Shown: piece by piece, positions 26,592 through 34,950 of the stretch | Layout: every line of letters begins with the position of its first letter | How positions within the stretch are numbered: position 1 is the stretch's first letter | NCBI RefSeq assembly: GCF_900104515.1 | Contig: NZ_FNJL01000026.1 | Location: forward strand, 18,402 to 82,401 | Direction of reading: 5' to 3' | Origin: Paracidovorax cattleyae | GTDB lineage: Bacteria; Pseudomonadota; Gammaproteobacteria; Burkholderiales; Burkholderiaceae_C | DNA length: 64,000 nt | Made by a program: the position numbers and the translations under genes | The notes under the pieces: model-generated | What the model was told of the DNA's origin: nothing | Databases searched by the model: none | The model's input: the letters and a program-made list of their open reading frames with translations, nothing else

Positions 26592-28787
26592 TCACGCCCC
26601 CGGGGCGGCGGCGATGGCCGCAGTGCGCGCCAAGTGCCTCCGCGCGAAATCCTCGTACCAGGGAAGGCAGCCCGGGTTGGCCATGGCGTCGCGGTTCACC
26701 ACCTTCTCCAGCGGCTGGCCGAGCAGCAGCTTCTTGATGGGCAGCTCCTGCTTCTTGCCCGTGAGGGTCCGCGGCACCTCGGCCACCTGCACGATCTCGT
26801 CAGGCACGAAGCGCGGCGAGAGCGCGGTGCGGATGGCACCCGCGATGCGCTCGCGCAGCGCGTCGTCCAGCACGGCGCCCTCGCGCAGCGCCACGAAGAG
26901 CGGCATGTGGCTTTCCCGGCCCAGGTATTCCAGGTCCACCACCAGGCTGTCGAGCACCTCGGGCAAGGCCTCCACTGCGCGGTAGAGCTCGCTGGTGCCC
27001 ATGCGCAGGCCGTGGCGGTTGATGGTGGCGTCGCTGCGGCCATAGATCACGCATCGGCCTTCCGGGCCGACACGCAGCCAGTCGCCATGGCGCCAGACCG
27101 CACCCATGGAGGCCGGGCCGTCGCCGCCGCCGGGACGGCGGCCGTGGCCGGGCGGATACATGTCGAAGTAGCTCGCGAGGTAGCGCGGGCCCTGCGGATC
27201 GCCGGGCAGTGCCGGCACCCCTGCCGGTGCATCGCCCCAGAAGTAGAGCGGCATGGAGGGAATGGGCTGCGTGCAGACCAGCTCGCCCACCGAGCCGGTG
27301 ACGGGCCGGCCCTCCTCGTCCCAGGCTTCGACGGCCGCGCCCAGCATGCGGCATTGCATCTCGCCGGGCACCTGGGGCAGCTCGCGGTGGCCGCCGATGA
27401 AGGCGCCGCAGAAATCGGTGCCGCCGGAGATGTTGTCCCACCAGACCGGCTCGCTCCCGTTCCCGCCCCCTGCATCCCGGCCCGTACCGGCCTGCGCACG
27501 GATGCGGGCAAACTGCGCCGTACCCCACTCCTGCACCTCCGGCGAGAGCGGCGAACCGGTGGCGCCCAGGGCGCGGATGCGCGAGAGGTCGCCGCAGGCC
27601 GCCAGATCGAGCCCCGCCTTCATGCAGTTGGCGTAGAACGCGGCGCCGGCACCGAAGAAGGTCACGCCGGTCTCGGCGGCGAAGCGCCAGAGCGTGCCCC
27701 AGTCGGGGCGCTCCCGGCTGCCGCCCGGGTTGCCGTCGTAGATGACGCAGGTCGTGCCGGAGAGCAGCCCGCTGGCCTGTGCGTTCCACATGACCCAGCC
27801 GGTGGAGCTGTACCAGTGGTAGCGCTCGCCAAAGGAGTTGGGCACGTGGCTCGGACCGATGTCGTTGTGCAGCCCCTTGAGCAGCAGTGCCACCAGCACC
27901 ATGCCGCCGTGGCCGTGCACGATGGGCTTGGGCAGGCCGGTGGTGCCGCTGGAATACACGATCCAGAGCGGATGGTCGAACGGCAGCCAGAGCGGCTCGA
28001 AGGACGCCACCCCGGCATCGTCGCGCGCAGCGGCCTGGGCGTATTCCACGCAGCCCGCGATGCCGCCGGCCGTGCCGAGCTGGTCCACGACGACCACGTG
28101 CTCCAGCGTGGGCAGGGCCGCACGCAGTTCGGCGAGCACGCCGCGGCGGTCGAGGTTTCGGCCGCCGTAGGTCACGCCGTCCACGGCGATCAGCGCCTTC
28201 GGTTCGATCTGCCGGAACCGGTCCAGCACCGCGGCCGTGCCCATGTCGGGCGCGCACACGCTCCAGATGGCACCCAGGCTGGCCGTGGCCAGCAGGGCCA
28301 CCATCGCCTCGGGGATGTTGGGCAGGTAGGCCGCGACGCGGTCGCCCGGCCCCACGCCCTGCGCGCGCAGGTGCAGCGCCAGCGCGGCCACCTGCCGGCG
28401 CAGTTCGGGCCAGGACAATTCACGGTGCTCGCCGCGCTCGTTGCGGCTGATGATGGCCGGCTGACCGGCCGCGTGCGCGGCGTCGGCGTGCCGCAGTGCC
28501 TGGTGCGCGTAATTCACCTGGGCACCGGGGAACCATTCGGCGCCCGGCATGGCGTTGCGTGCCAGCACGGCCGTGTGCGGGGTGGGCGATTCGAGGCCGA
28601 AGTAATCCCAGAGGCTCTGCCAGAAGGCGTCCAGCTCCGTCACGGACCAGCGCCACAGGGCGTCGTAATCGTCGAAATGCAGGCCGCGCGTGTCGCGCAG
28701 CCAGTCCTGGTAGAGCCGGATCTGCGGAACGAAGGGGGTGTGCGCTCCGGCAGCCGCGTTGCGCGGCGAAAGGGTGGTTGTCTCCAT
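26592..28787 (-). CDS. Acetoacetate--CoA ligase
   Basis: 731-residue adenylate-forming enzyme activating acetoacetate (and possibly other short acids) with CoA and ATP. Length and motifs match acetoacetyl-CoA synthetase: IYQD/RLYQDWLRD near the N-terminus, the AMP-binding motif YSSGTTGLPKPIVHGHGG (about residues 285-302), and the C-terminal catalytic lysine region LTGKKQELPIKKLL. The ATG at 28787 is preferred to a GTG two codons upstream. A stable hairpin ends 2 bases before this ATG and no ribosome site is visible. A role in ketone-body or PHB-derived acetoacetate use is likely. Confidence 0.92.
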   Translation of the reverse strand: METTTLSPRNAAAGAHTPFVPQIRLYQDWLRDTRGLHFDDYDALWRWSVTELDAFWQSLWDYFGLESPTPHTAVLARNAMPGAEWFPGAQVNYAHQALRHADAAHAAGQPAIISRNERGEHRELSWPELRRQVAALALHLRAQGVGPGDRVAAYLPNIPEAMVALLATASLGAIWSVCAPDMGTAAVLDRFRQIEPKALIAVDGVTYGGRNLDRRGVLAELRAALPTLEHVVVVDQLGTAGGIAGCVEYAQAAARDDAGVASFEPLWLPFDHPLWIVYSSGTTGLPKPIVHGHGGMVLVALLLKGLHNDIGPSHVPNSFGERYHWYSSTGWVMWNAQASGLLSGTTCVIYDGNPGGSRERPDWGTLWRFAAETGVTFFGAGAAFYANCMKAGLDLAACGDLSRIRALGATGSPLSPEVQEWGTAQFARIRAQAGTGRDAGGGNGSEPVWWDNISGGTDFCGAFIGGHRELPQVPGEMQCRMLGAAVEAWDEEGRPVTGSVGELVCTQPIPSMPLYFWGDAPAGVPALPGDPQGPRYLASYFDMYPPGHGRRPGGGDGPASMGAVWRHGDWLRVGPEGRCVIYGRSDATINRHGLRMGTSELYRAVEALPEVLDSLVVDLEYLGRESHMPLFVALREGAVLDDALRERIAGAIRTALSPRFVPDEIVQVAEVPRTLTGKKQELPIKKLLLGQPLEKVVNRDAMANPGCLPWYEDFARRHLARTAAIAAAPGA

Positions 28788-28789
28788 GG

Positions 28790-28834
28790 CCACGCAGCGT
28801 ACTGCGTGGGGCCCCGGCGTGTCACCGCCGGGGC
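28790..28834 (-). promoter_or_regulatory. Two consecutive hairpins just upstream of the acetoacetate--CoA ligase start
   Basis: Minus-strand leader with gccccggcg / cgccggggc (28811-28834) and ccacgca / tgcgtgg (28790-28809). The second ends 2 bases before the ATG and covers the place where a ribosome site should be. There is no U-tract. It could limit translation or stop read-through from the small gene upstream; unproven. Confidence 0.45.
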
Positions 28835-28862
28835 GTCCCGGGCTTGACAGGCAGGCGCCCGG

Positions 28863-29102
28863 TCAGTCTTCCTTGAGTTCCTTCACGCTGGTGATCGCGT
28901 AGCGCTTCTCGCTCAGCTGCCGGGCCGGTTCGGGAATGCCGTAGTCGTTCCAGTGCGCGGCGCTCTCGTCCAGTTCGTGGCCCCGCTCCTGGCAGCTCCA
29001 GTCGGTGTTGATGGCCTCCTGCGGAATGGGACGGCCTTCGGGAACCACGAGATAGGAATGCTTGCCGTCAGCTTCGGGCCGGCGGTAGATGTCGACGCGC
29101 AT
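28863..29102 (-). CDS. Small conserved-looking protein, 79 aa, unknown function
   Basis: 79 residues, soluble and acidic at the C-terminus (SVKELKED). It starts with MRVDIYRRPEADGKHSYLVV, a beta-hairpin-like opening, followed by WSCQERGHELDESAAHWND. There is a reasonable ribosome site (ggatccctcccATG on the coding strand has weak purines; aaagga lies further up). It lies between the M48 protease and acetoacetate--CoA ligase genes on the same strand. I do not recognise a characterised family; codon usage is like that of the neighbours. Confidence 0.65.
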   Translation of the reverse strand: MRVDIYRRPEADGKHSYLVVPEGRPIPQEAINTDWSCQERGHELDESAAHWNDYGIPEPARQLSEKRYAITSVKELKED

Positions 29103-29219
29103 GGGAGGGATCCTTTGCTGTGGGAAGAGAAGTCCCCACTCTAGCCAACGCTCCGCAGCACTCCCGTAGGAAAAATCCCCCGCCCCTGGCGGGAACGGAG
29201 GGAGGTCTCCGAAGCGCGA

Positions 29220-30047
29220 TTACTTCGCGGCCATGTCGCGCATGCGGTCGGCGCGGCCGGCCGGGTCCGGATGGGACGAGAGCATCTCGTCGAGCGCGCC
29301 GCCCTTGCCGCCGCCCTGGGCCGCCAGCTTGCGGAAGGCCGACTCCATCGCGCTCACCTTGTACTTGTGCTTCTTCATGAAGGCCAGGCCGTAGTCGTCG
29401 GCGGCCGTCTCCTGGCTCTGCGAGAACTGGCTGTTGACCAGTTTTTCCCCCAAAGCGCCCAGGTCGCTGTCGGCCAGGGCGCCGACGCCGCCCGCAGCGG
29501 AGGCGGCCTTGCGGCCGGCGGAGGCGAGATAGGCCGTGCGCATGGCGGACAGCGAATGCTGCAGCTTGACATGGCCGATCTCGTGCCCGATGACGCCCAG
29601 CAGTTCCTGGTCGTTCATCATGTCCATCAGGCCGCTGTACACGCGGATCGAACCGTCGGCCGTCGCGTCGGCATTGACCTCGTTGGCGAGATAGACCTTG
29701 AAGTTGAGCTTCATGCCGTCTTCGTTGACGTGCTTTTTCGTGAGGCGGGCCAGGCGCTGCGCGTACTTGTTGCCGGCCGGCGCGACCTTCTCCGTGCGCT
29801 CCTCGTAGGCACGCAGTTGCTGCGATACGGACTTGAGCTCGTCGTCCGAGACCGTGGCCGCCTTGAACACGTCCGCGGCCGCGCCGATCTTGCTGTCGGT
29901 GCCGGAGCCGGCGCCGCCGGCGCCCGCGGCTCCCAGCACGGAACCGAGCGCTGAACCGGCCGACGATGGAGACCCCGTGGAGCCATTGGTGGCGCAACCG
30001 GCCAGGATCAGGGAGAGCGCAAGCGCGCCCAGGCGGAACGTATTCAT
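29220..30047 (-). CDS. M48-family metalloprotease, lipoprotein
   Basis: 275 residues. The signal peptide ends in a lipobox (LILAGC, Cys18), so the protein is probably anchored to the outer membrane from the periplasm. A Ser/Gly/Ala-rich linker follows. The zinc site HEIGH is at about residues 154-158, with the third-ligand segment ETAADDYG further on. This is the LoiP/YggG- or BepA-like group, which handles misfolded envelope proteins. It lacks the TPR domain of BepA, so it is closer to LoiP. Confidence 0.9.
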   Translation of the reverse strand: MNTFRLGALALSLILAGCATNGSTGSPSSAGSALGSVLGAAGAGGAGSGTDSKIGAAADVFKAATVSDDELKSVSQQLRAYEERTEKVAPAGNKYAQRLARLTKKHVNEDGMKLNFKVYLANEVNADATADGSIRVYSGLMDMMNDQELLGVIGHEIGHVKLQHSLSAMRTAYLASAGRKAASAAGGVGALADSDLGALGEKLVNSQFSQSQETAADDYGLAFMKKHKYKVSAMESAFRKLAAQGGGKGGALDEMLSSHPDPAGRADRMRDMAAK

Positions 30048-30301
30048 GGTTTTTTACCCTCGTTGGAATGATGCGCCGCCCGGAACAGGCCGGGCGGGAC
30101 CCGGCCCGATACCGTCGCAAGGCTGCGACGTCGGGACGGCGGGCGCATTCTCTCCAGGGACGGGGCGCCGTGCGCCGGTGGCCCGCACGCACTTGCATCC
30201 ATTTGTATTTACCGCTTCATGACAGTAACACCCGGCATCCCGGGGAACTTTTTGCTATTTCACCGCGCACCAGCTACCCACCAGATGCCACATCTTGTTG
30301 C

Positions 30302-30340
30302 AAAAAACCGCCTGTTCAGAGCGGAAGCGCGAACAGGCGG
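30302..30340 (-). terminator. Terminator overlapping the 3' end of the IclR-SMP30 gene
   Basis: Perfect 10-bp stem ccgcctgttc / gaacaggcgg (30308-30317 and 30331-30340) followed on the minus strand by tttttt. The upstream arm and loop lie inside the last codons, and the stop codon is within the downstream arm. The remaining 30048-30301 gap holds no gene I can support. Confidence 0.85.
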
Positions 30341-31968
30341 CCGGACAGGGGCGCGTTCGCCAGCATGTCCAGCGCCACAGGCTGGCGCGCAGTGGTCACG
30401 AACAGCGTGCGGCCGTCCGGTCCGCCGACCGCCACGTCGGTAGGGCAGGGCACGGGCAAAGCGGCCACGCGGTCGAGGCTGCCATCCGGCAGGAAACGCA
30501 TCACGCTCCAGCCGTCGCGCAACGCGGTCCACACGCCGCCCTCGGCGTCGAAGGCGAGCCCGCTCACGCGCCCCGAACCCTTGGGTACGGTGACCAGCCT
30601 GCGCACCACGCCGGGGCTGCCGGGGTGCATGTGCAGGATGGCACCGGTGTCGGGCGCGGTGGCCAGCAGGGCGCCGTCCCCCGCGCGCCAGCGCAGGCAC
30701 TGCAGGGCTTCGGCCAGGCGCCAGAGCACCTCGACATGCCCCGTGGCCTGCAGGCGCCCCACCGCGCTGCCACCCTCGGCGGTCTCCACAGCGATCCAGA
30801 CGCCGTCGTCGCCGCTGGCGGACGCACCCAGGCACACGGTCCGCACGGCGGTGCCCTCCGGCCAGACGGGCCATGGCTCGGGATCGGCGGCGCCCGGGCG
30901 CCAGCGCACGGCGCCCCGCAAGCTGACGAGCGACACATCCTGGGGGCCGTGCACGAGCACGCCGGCAATGGGCTCTTCGCAACCCACCAGGGCCTGGTCG
31001 GTACCGACCGGCAGTGCAGCCGCTTCGGCCTCGCGCGGCTCTGCATCCTGGGCCGCCTGCGGCGACCAGGCGCGCAGCGCCGGGGCGAGGCTGTCCGCCC
31101 AGTACAGCAGGCCGGCGTCCGCGCACCAATGGGGATGCGCGCCATGGAACGCCCAGGGCCCGGCCAGGGCGCGCGCCACGGTATCGGACACGGGGGCGCG
31201 GGTGCGTCCGAGCTGGGCGCCCACGCGCCGGGCGGCTTCGGCCACCTCGGGCCCGAGCAGTTCCAGCCGCTCGGGCGTGAGGCGCCAGGCAGGGCCGGCC
31301 ACGCTGAGCGCTCCCCGCACCTCGCCCTGGCCGTCCACGATGGGCGCGCCGACACAGCGCACGCCGGGCACGATCTCTTCATCGTCGATGGCGTAGCCAC
31401 GCGCTGCCGTCACGCGCAGTTCCGCCTGCAGCCGGCGCCGGTCGGTGATGGTGCGCGGCGTGGCGGCCTTCAGGGAGAGCCCCTTCAACAGGTTGTCCCG
31501 CCCGGACTCGGGCAGCACCGACAGGATGGCCTTGCCCTGGCTGGTGCAATGCACCGGCTTGCGCTGGCCCAGCGCGCTGGAGGAGCGCTCGCTGTGCGCT
31601 CCGTCGCAGCGCTCGAGCGACACGACCTCACGGCCGTCGAGGGCCGCGAGGTAGGAGGTTTCGCCCGTCAGGTCGCGCAGCGCCCGCAGTTCCAGCGCCG
31701 CGGCCGCGGCGAGATCGGGCATGGCGTAGGCCTGCCGCGCCATCTCGAAGCAGCGCATGCCCAGGCAATAGGCCTTGCGCAGCGGATCGCGCCGCAGCAA
31801 CCCGCGCGCCACCAGGGTTGCGAGCAGGCGGTAAGCGGTGGTGCGCGGCAGCCCGAAGCGCTGGGCCAGTTCGGCCTGGCTCAGTCCGTCGGATGCGGAG
31901 CCGACCGCCTCCAGGAGATCGAGGGCCTTGTCGAGGGCCGCAGTGCCTTCGGCGGAAGACGAGGCCAT
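30316..31968 (-). CDS. IclR regulator fused to an SMP-30/gluconolactonase-like domain
   Basis: 550 residues. Residues about 10-65 are an IclR winged helix (LDKALDLLEAVGS, then LAQRFGLPRTTAYRLLATLV). Residues about 80-255 are the IclR effector domain (VRCVGAPIVDGQGEVRGALS). From about 270 to 545 the sequence is a six-bladed propeller of the SMP-30/sugar-lactonase type (YWADSLAPALRAW; SGLAFDAEGGVWTA; PCPTDVAVGGPDGRTLFVTT). IclR proteins usually end near residue 260, so this is a fusion. It is divergent from the semialdehyde dehydrogenase gene, fitting control of sugar-acid breakdown. Whether the propeller senses or hydrolyses a lactone is unknown. Confidence 0.88.
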   Translation of the reverse strand: MASSSAEGTAALDKALDLLEAVGSASDGLSQAELAQRFGLPRTTAYRLLATLVARGLLRRDPLRKAYCLGMRCFEMARQAYAMPDLAAAAALELRALRDLTGETSYLAALDGREVVSLERCDGAHSERSSSALGQRKPVHCTSQGKAILSVLPESGRDNLLKGLSLKAATPRTITDRRRLQAELRVTAARGYAIDDEEIVPGVRCVGAPIVDGQGEVRGALSVAGPAWRLTPERLELLGPEVAEAARRVGAQLGRTRAPVSDTVARALAGPWAFHGAHPHWCADAGLLYWADSLAPALRAWSPQAAQDAEPREAEAAALPVGTDQALVGCEEPIAGVLVHGPQDVSLVSLRGAVRWRPGAADPEPWPVWPEGTAVRTVCLGASASGDDGVWIAVETAEGGSAVGRLQATGHVEVLWRLAEALQCLRWRAGDGALLATAPDTGAILHMHPGSPGVVRRLVTVPKGSGRVSGLAFDAEGGVWTALRDGWSVMRFLPDGSLDRVAALPVPCPTDVAVGGPDGRTLFVTTARQPVALDMLANAPLSGRLFALPL

Positions 31969-32162
31969 GGTTTGTCTCAGATAGTGGTAATGCCTGCGAC
32001 TGTACCGGCCGCCCCGGTATGGTGGTGTCGCGGGTGCTCGCTACGATCGGGCAGGCAGGACGCCGGGGGCCGTCGGCGGAAAGCATCGGCCCGGCGGGCC
32101 GGACCGATGATCCGGCTTTCCACGCCTTGAGACAGCCCGGCCCCATTTCTCAGGAGACATTC

Positions 32163-33650
32163 ATGACCACGTCCGACACCCTGCAATCCATCGACGCGCG
32201 CACCGGCCAGCCCCAGGGCGAGGCCTGGAACGCCTCCACCCCAGCGGCCATCGACGCCGCCGTGGCTACCGCCGCACAGGCGGCAGACGCCTTCGCCGCC
32301 CGTAGCGCCGCAGACCGCGCGGGCCTGCTTCGCGCCCTGGCCGACGCGCTGGAATCGCAGCGCGAGACCCTGGTACCCATCGCCGACCGCGAAACCGCCC
32401 TGGGTCCGGTCCGCCTGAACGGGGAACTGGACCGCACCGCCTTCCAGCTGCGCGGCTTTGCCGCCGAGCTGGAGCGGGGCGCGGCGCACGCGGTGGTGGA
32501 CGATCCCGCGGCGCCCGGCGCGCCGCCGGCCGGCCGGCCGCACCTCACCCGCGTGCGCGTGCCCGTGGGGCCGGTCGCCATGTTCTCGGCCAGCAATTTC
32601 CCGTTCGCGTTCTCGGTGCTGGGCGGGGACACCGCTTCGGCGCTGGCGGCCGGCTGCCCCGTGGTCGTGAAGGCGCACCCGGCCCATCCGGAGCTGTCCC
32701 GCCAGACGGCGCGCCTCGCGCAGCAGGTCGTGGCAGCGCAGGGCCTGCCCGAAGGCGTCTTCCAGTTCGTGGAGGGCGGATCGGTGGCGACCGGCGTGCA
32801 ACTGGTGCAGGCCCCGGCCATCGCCGCCGTGGCCTTCACCGGCTCGTTCAAGGGCGGCACCGCCCTGGCCCGGGTGGCGGCGGAGCGCTCCCGGCCCATC
32901 CCCTTCTACGGCGAGCTGGGCTCGGTGAATCCGCTCATCGCCCTGCCTGCGGCACTGCAGGCCCAGGGCGCCGCGCTGGCGGAAACCCTGGCCGGCTCGA
33001 TCTGCCTCGGCGCGGGCCAGTTCTGCACCAGCCCCGGTGTGATCGTGGTACGCCGGGACGCCTCGGGCGATGCGTTCGTGCAGACGCTGGCGGACAAGCT
33101 CCAGGCGCTCGCGCCGCACGCCATGCTCTCGGCCGGCATCCGCGCGCACTTCGACCACGGGGTGGGCGCGTGGAGGGCCCACGGCAAGGTCAGGCCGCTG
33201 GTGGACGGCGCGGCCGCGCCCGGCGCTACGCCGCGGCCCTTCCTGGCCGAGGTGCAGGCGGCGAATTTCATCGCCGACGCTGCGCTGCACGAGGAAGTCT
33301 TCGGATCCGCCGCGCTGGTTGTGCGCACGGGCTCGGCCCAGGAAACGATCGACGTTCTGCGCGCCGTCGGCGGATCCCTCACGGTCACGCTCTGGGGCGC
33401 GGGCGACGACACGGAGGACAACCGCGCACTGGTGCGCACCGCCACCCAGGTGGCGGGCCGCGTGCTCTTCGCCGGCGTGCCCACCGGCGTGGCCGTCACG
33501 GCCGCCCAGCACCATGGCGGCCCCTACCCCGCCAGCACTGCGCCCTTCACCACGTCGGTGGGCTACGCGGCGATGGACCGCTTCCTGCGCCCCGTGGCGC
33601 TGCAGGATGCGCCCGGATGGCTGGCCGCGCGCAACGGCGTTCCTTGCTGA
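32163..33650 (+). CDS. 2,5-dioxovalerate (alpha-ketoglutarate semialdehyde) dehydrogenase
   Basis: 495 residues, NAD(P)-dependent aldehyde dehydrogenase. The NAD-binding segment is SASNFPFAFSVLGGDTASAL; the catalytic Glu lies in FYGELGSVNP and the catalytic Cys288 in GQFCTSP. The E-L-G-S-x-N-P form is typical of ketoglutarate-semialdehyde dehydrogenases of pentose and sugar-acid pathways rather than of general ALDHs. It is divergent from the IclR-SMP30 gene. A ribosome site (caggag) precedes the ATG. The other pathway enzymes are not in the window. Confidence 0.87.
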   Translation: MTTSDTLQSIDARTGQPQGEAWNASTPAAIDAAVATAAQAADAFAARSAADRAGLLRALADALESQRETLVPIADRETALGPVRLNGELDRTAFQLRGFAAELERGAAHAVVDDPAAPGAPPAGRPHLTRVRVPVGPVAMFSASNFPFAFSVLGGDTASALAAGCPVVVKAHPAHPELSRQTARLAQQVVAAQGLPEGVFQFVEGGSVATGVQLVQAPAIAAVAFTGSFKGGTALARVAAERSRPIPFYGELGSVNPLIALPAALQAQGAALAETLAGSICLGAGQFCTSPGVIVVRRDASGDAFVQTLADKLQALAPHAMLSAGIRAHFDHGVGAWRAHGKVRPLVDGAAAPGATPRPFLAEVQAANFIADAALHEEVFGSAALVVRTGSAQETIDVLRAVGGSLTVTLWGAGDDTEDNRALVRTATQVAGRVLFAGVPTGVAVTAAQHHGGPYPASTAPFTTSVGYAAMDRFLRPVALQDAPGWLAARNGVPC

Positions 33651-33699
33651 GAGAAAGAGGGGCGGCCCCGACTGGCGGCTCCAGGATGCGGTAGCGGGA

Positions 33700-34872
33700 T
33701 CAGGACCGGCCGCCGTCGGATCGGATGGCGGCACTTCGTCCACAAGCCAGGGCCGCAGCCGCCAATACCACGGCGGGAATACCGTAGAGCCAGGGCGTCG
33801 GCAGCACCGGCAGCAACAGCCCGGCGGCCAGCGGCCCGAGCCCTGCACCGATGTCTCGCCAGACGGATCGGGCCGCCAGGGCACGGACGCGATCGGCCCC
33901 GGGATGGTGCATGGCGACGATGGGTGCCAGCAGCGGCAGTTGCAGGGCTCGCAGCAAGACGATGGCCGCGGCACAGGTCCACAGCCACCCTGTTCCGAAG
34001 CCGACGAGGGCCACGGCCGTCATGAGCGAGAAGACGACGAGCAGCCGTTCCGCACCCCACCGGTCGGCCCAGCGGCCACCGACCGGACCGAGAACGATCT
34101 CGGAGCCATACCGGACAGCCAGCAGCACGGCTGCGGCCGTCAGCGCACTGGAAGGCCACAACGCCTGGCCCAGCACGGTCAGGCCGATGAGAAACAGGCC
34201 GTCCAGCGCGAATCCCTCCACGAAGGACCATGTGTCCAGGGCATTCGGACGCGACGGCCGGGTGCGCACCGCGCCCATGCCGGGGTGAGGCTGTGCAGGC
34301 AGCATGCGGGCAGCCCACAAGCCGCCCAGGGCCACGAGGGTCAGCGCCCCCAGAACCCAGCGCGGTCCTGCCAGCTCGCTCAGCACGGCGGCCGCCGGCA
34401 AGGCGATCACGGGCCCCAGGGCGATGAAGGCGCGCGATCTTCCGGATCGCGCCGATGCACCGGCCGCCGACGATGTGGCCAGGACCTGGGTGGAAAGGTT
34501 TAACGCAGCGAACGCCATGCCCCAGAGCAATCGCAGCGGCAACAGCAGCCAGAAGCCACCCAGGGTGGCATTGCCCAATGCACAGACAGCCGCCGCCGCG
34601 ACAGCCAGGGTGCAGACCCTGCGGTCGCCGTATCGGGCATAGAAGCGTGCGACCCAGCCGTACCCGGCAATGCGCACCAGGCGGTTGGCTGCCAGCAGGA
34701 TCCCCGCCTCCACCAGGGTGATGCCCCATGCAGCGCCGTGGACGGGAAACAGCAGATACAGCACCACGTCCGAGGGCAGCGTGGTGGCCAGCGCTATCGC
34801 GGCGTTTCTGGAGTCGCGGTCAGCGGCTTCGGGCGTGTGGGAGGCCGTTGCTGCGGCACTGGTCGTTTGCAT
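33700..34872 (-). CDS. MFS transporter
   Basis: 390 residues with about 12 hydrophobic helices and MFS-type short charged loops (RFYARYGDRR; GGRWADRWGAERL). The 12-helix pattern and the long central loop around residue 190-205 are usual for drug or metabolite exporters and importers; the substrate is not evident. The ATG at 34872 is preferred to a GTG at 34926 that would begin inside the operator palindrome. It is divergent from a LysR gene 75 bases away, which is its probable regulator. Confidence 0.85.
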   Translation of the reverse strand: MQTTSAAATASHTPEAADRDSRNAAIALATTLPSDVVLYLLFPVHGAAWGITLVEAGILLAANRLVRIAGYGWVARFYARYGDRRVCTLAVAAAAVCALGNATLGGFWLLLPLRLLWGMAFAALNLSTQVLATSSAAGASARSGRSRAFIALGPVIALPAAAVLSELAGPRWVLGALTLVALGGLWAARMLPAQPHPGMGAVRTRPSRPNALDTWSFVEGFALDGLFLIGLTVLGQALWPSSALTAAAVLLAVRYGSEIVLGPVGGRWADRWGAERLLVVFSLMTAVALVGFGTGWLWTCAAAIVLLRALQLPLLAPIVAMHHPGADRVRALAARSVWRDIGAGLGPLAAGLLLPVLPTPWLYGIPAVVLAAAALACGRSAAIRSDGGRS

Positions 34873-34898
34873 GACCGCATCGTGGACGCTGCGGAACG

Positions 34899-34950
34899 CG
34901 TCGACAAACGAGTTTGTTGACGGCACATGTGTGCAAAAATCTCACACATG
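34899..34950. promoter_or_regulatory. Two stacked palindromes in the MFS/LysR divergent region
   Basis: First palindrome 34899-34922: cgtcgacaaac / gtttgttgacg with a 2-base centre and one mismatch. Second palindrome 34926-34950: catgtgtg / cacacatg, perfect, with a 9-base AT-rich spacer. The second includes the proposed LysR start codon at its right end. They probably are LysR-type recognition and activation sites serving both genes. Confidence 0.6.

Noticed and set aside
30048..30301. Possible small gene between the M48 protease and IclR-SMP30 genes
   Set aside because: No start with a ribosome site and no conserved-looking peptide; only a weak gtcgca/tgcgac hairpin is visible.
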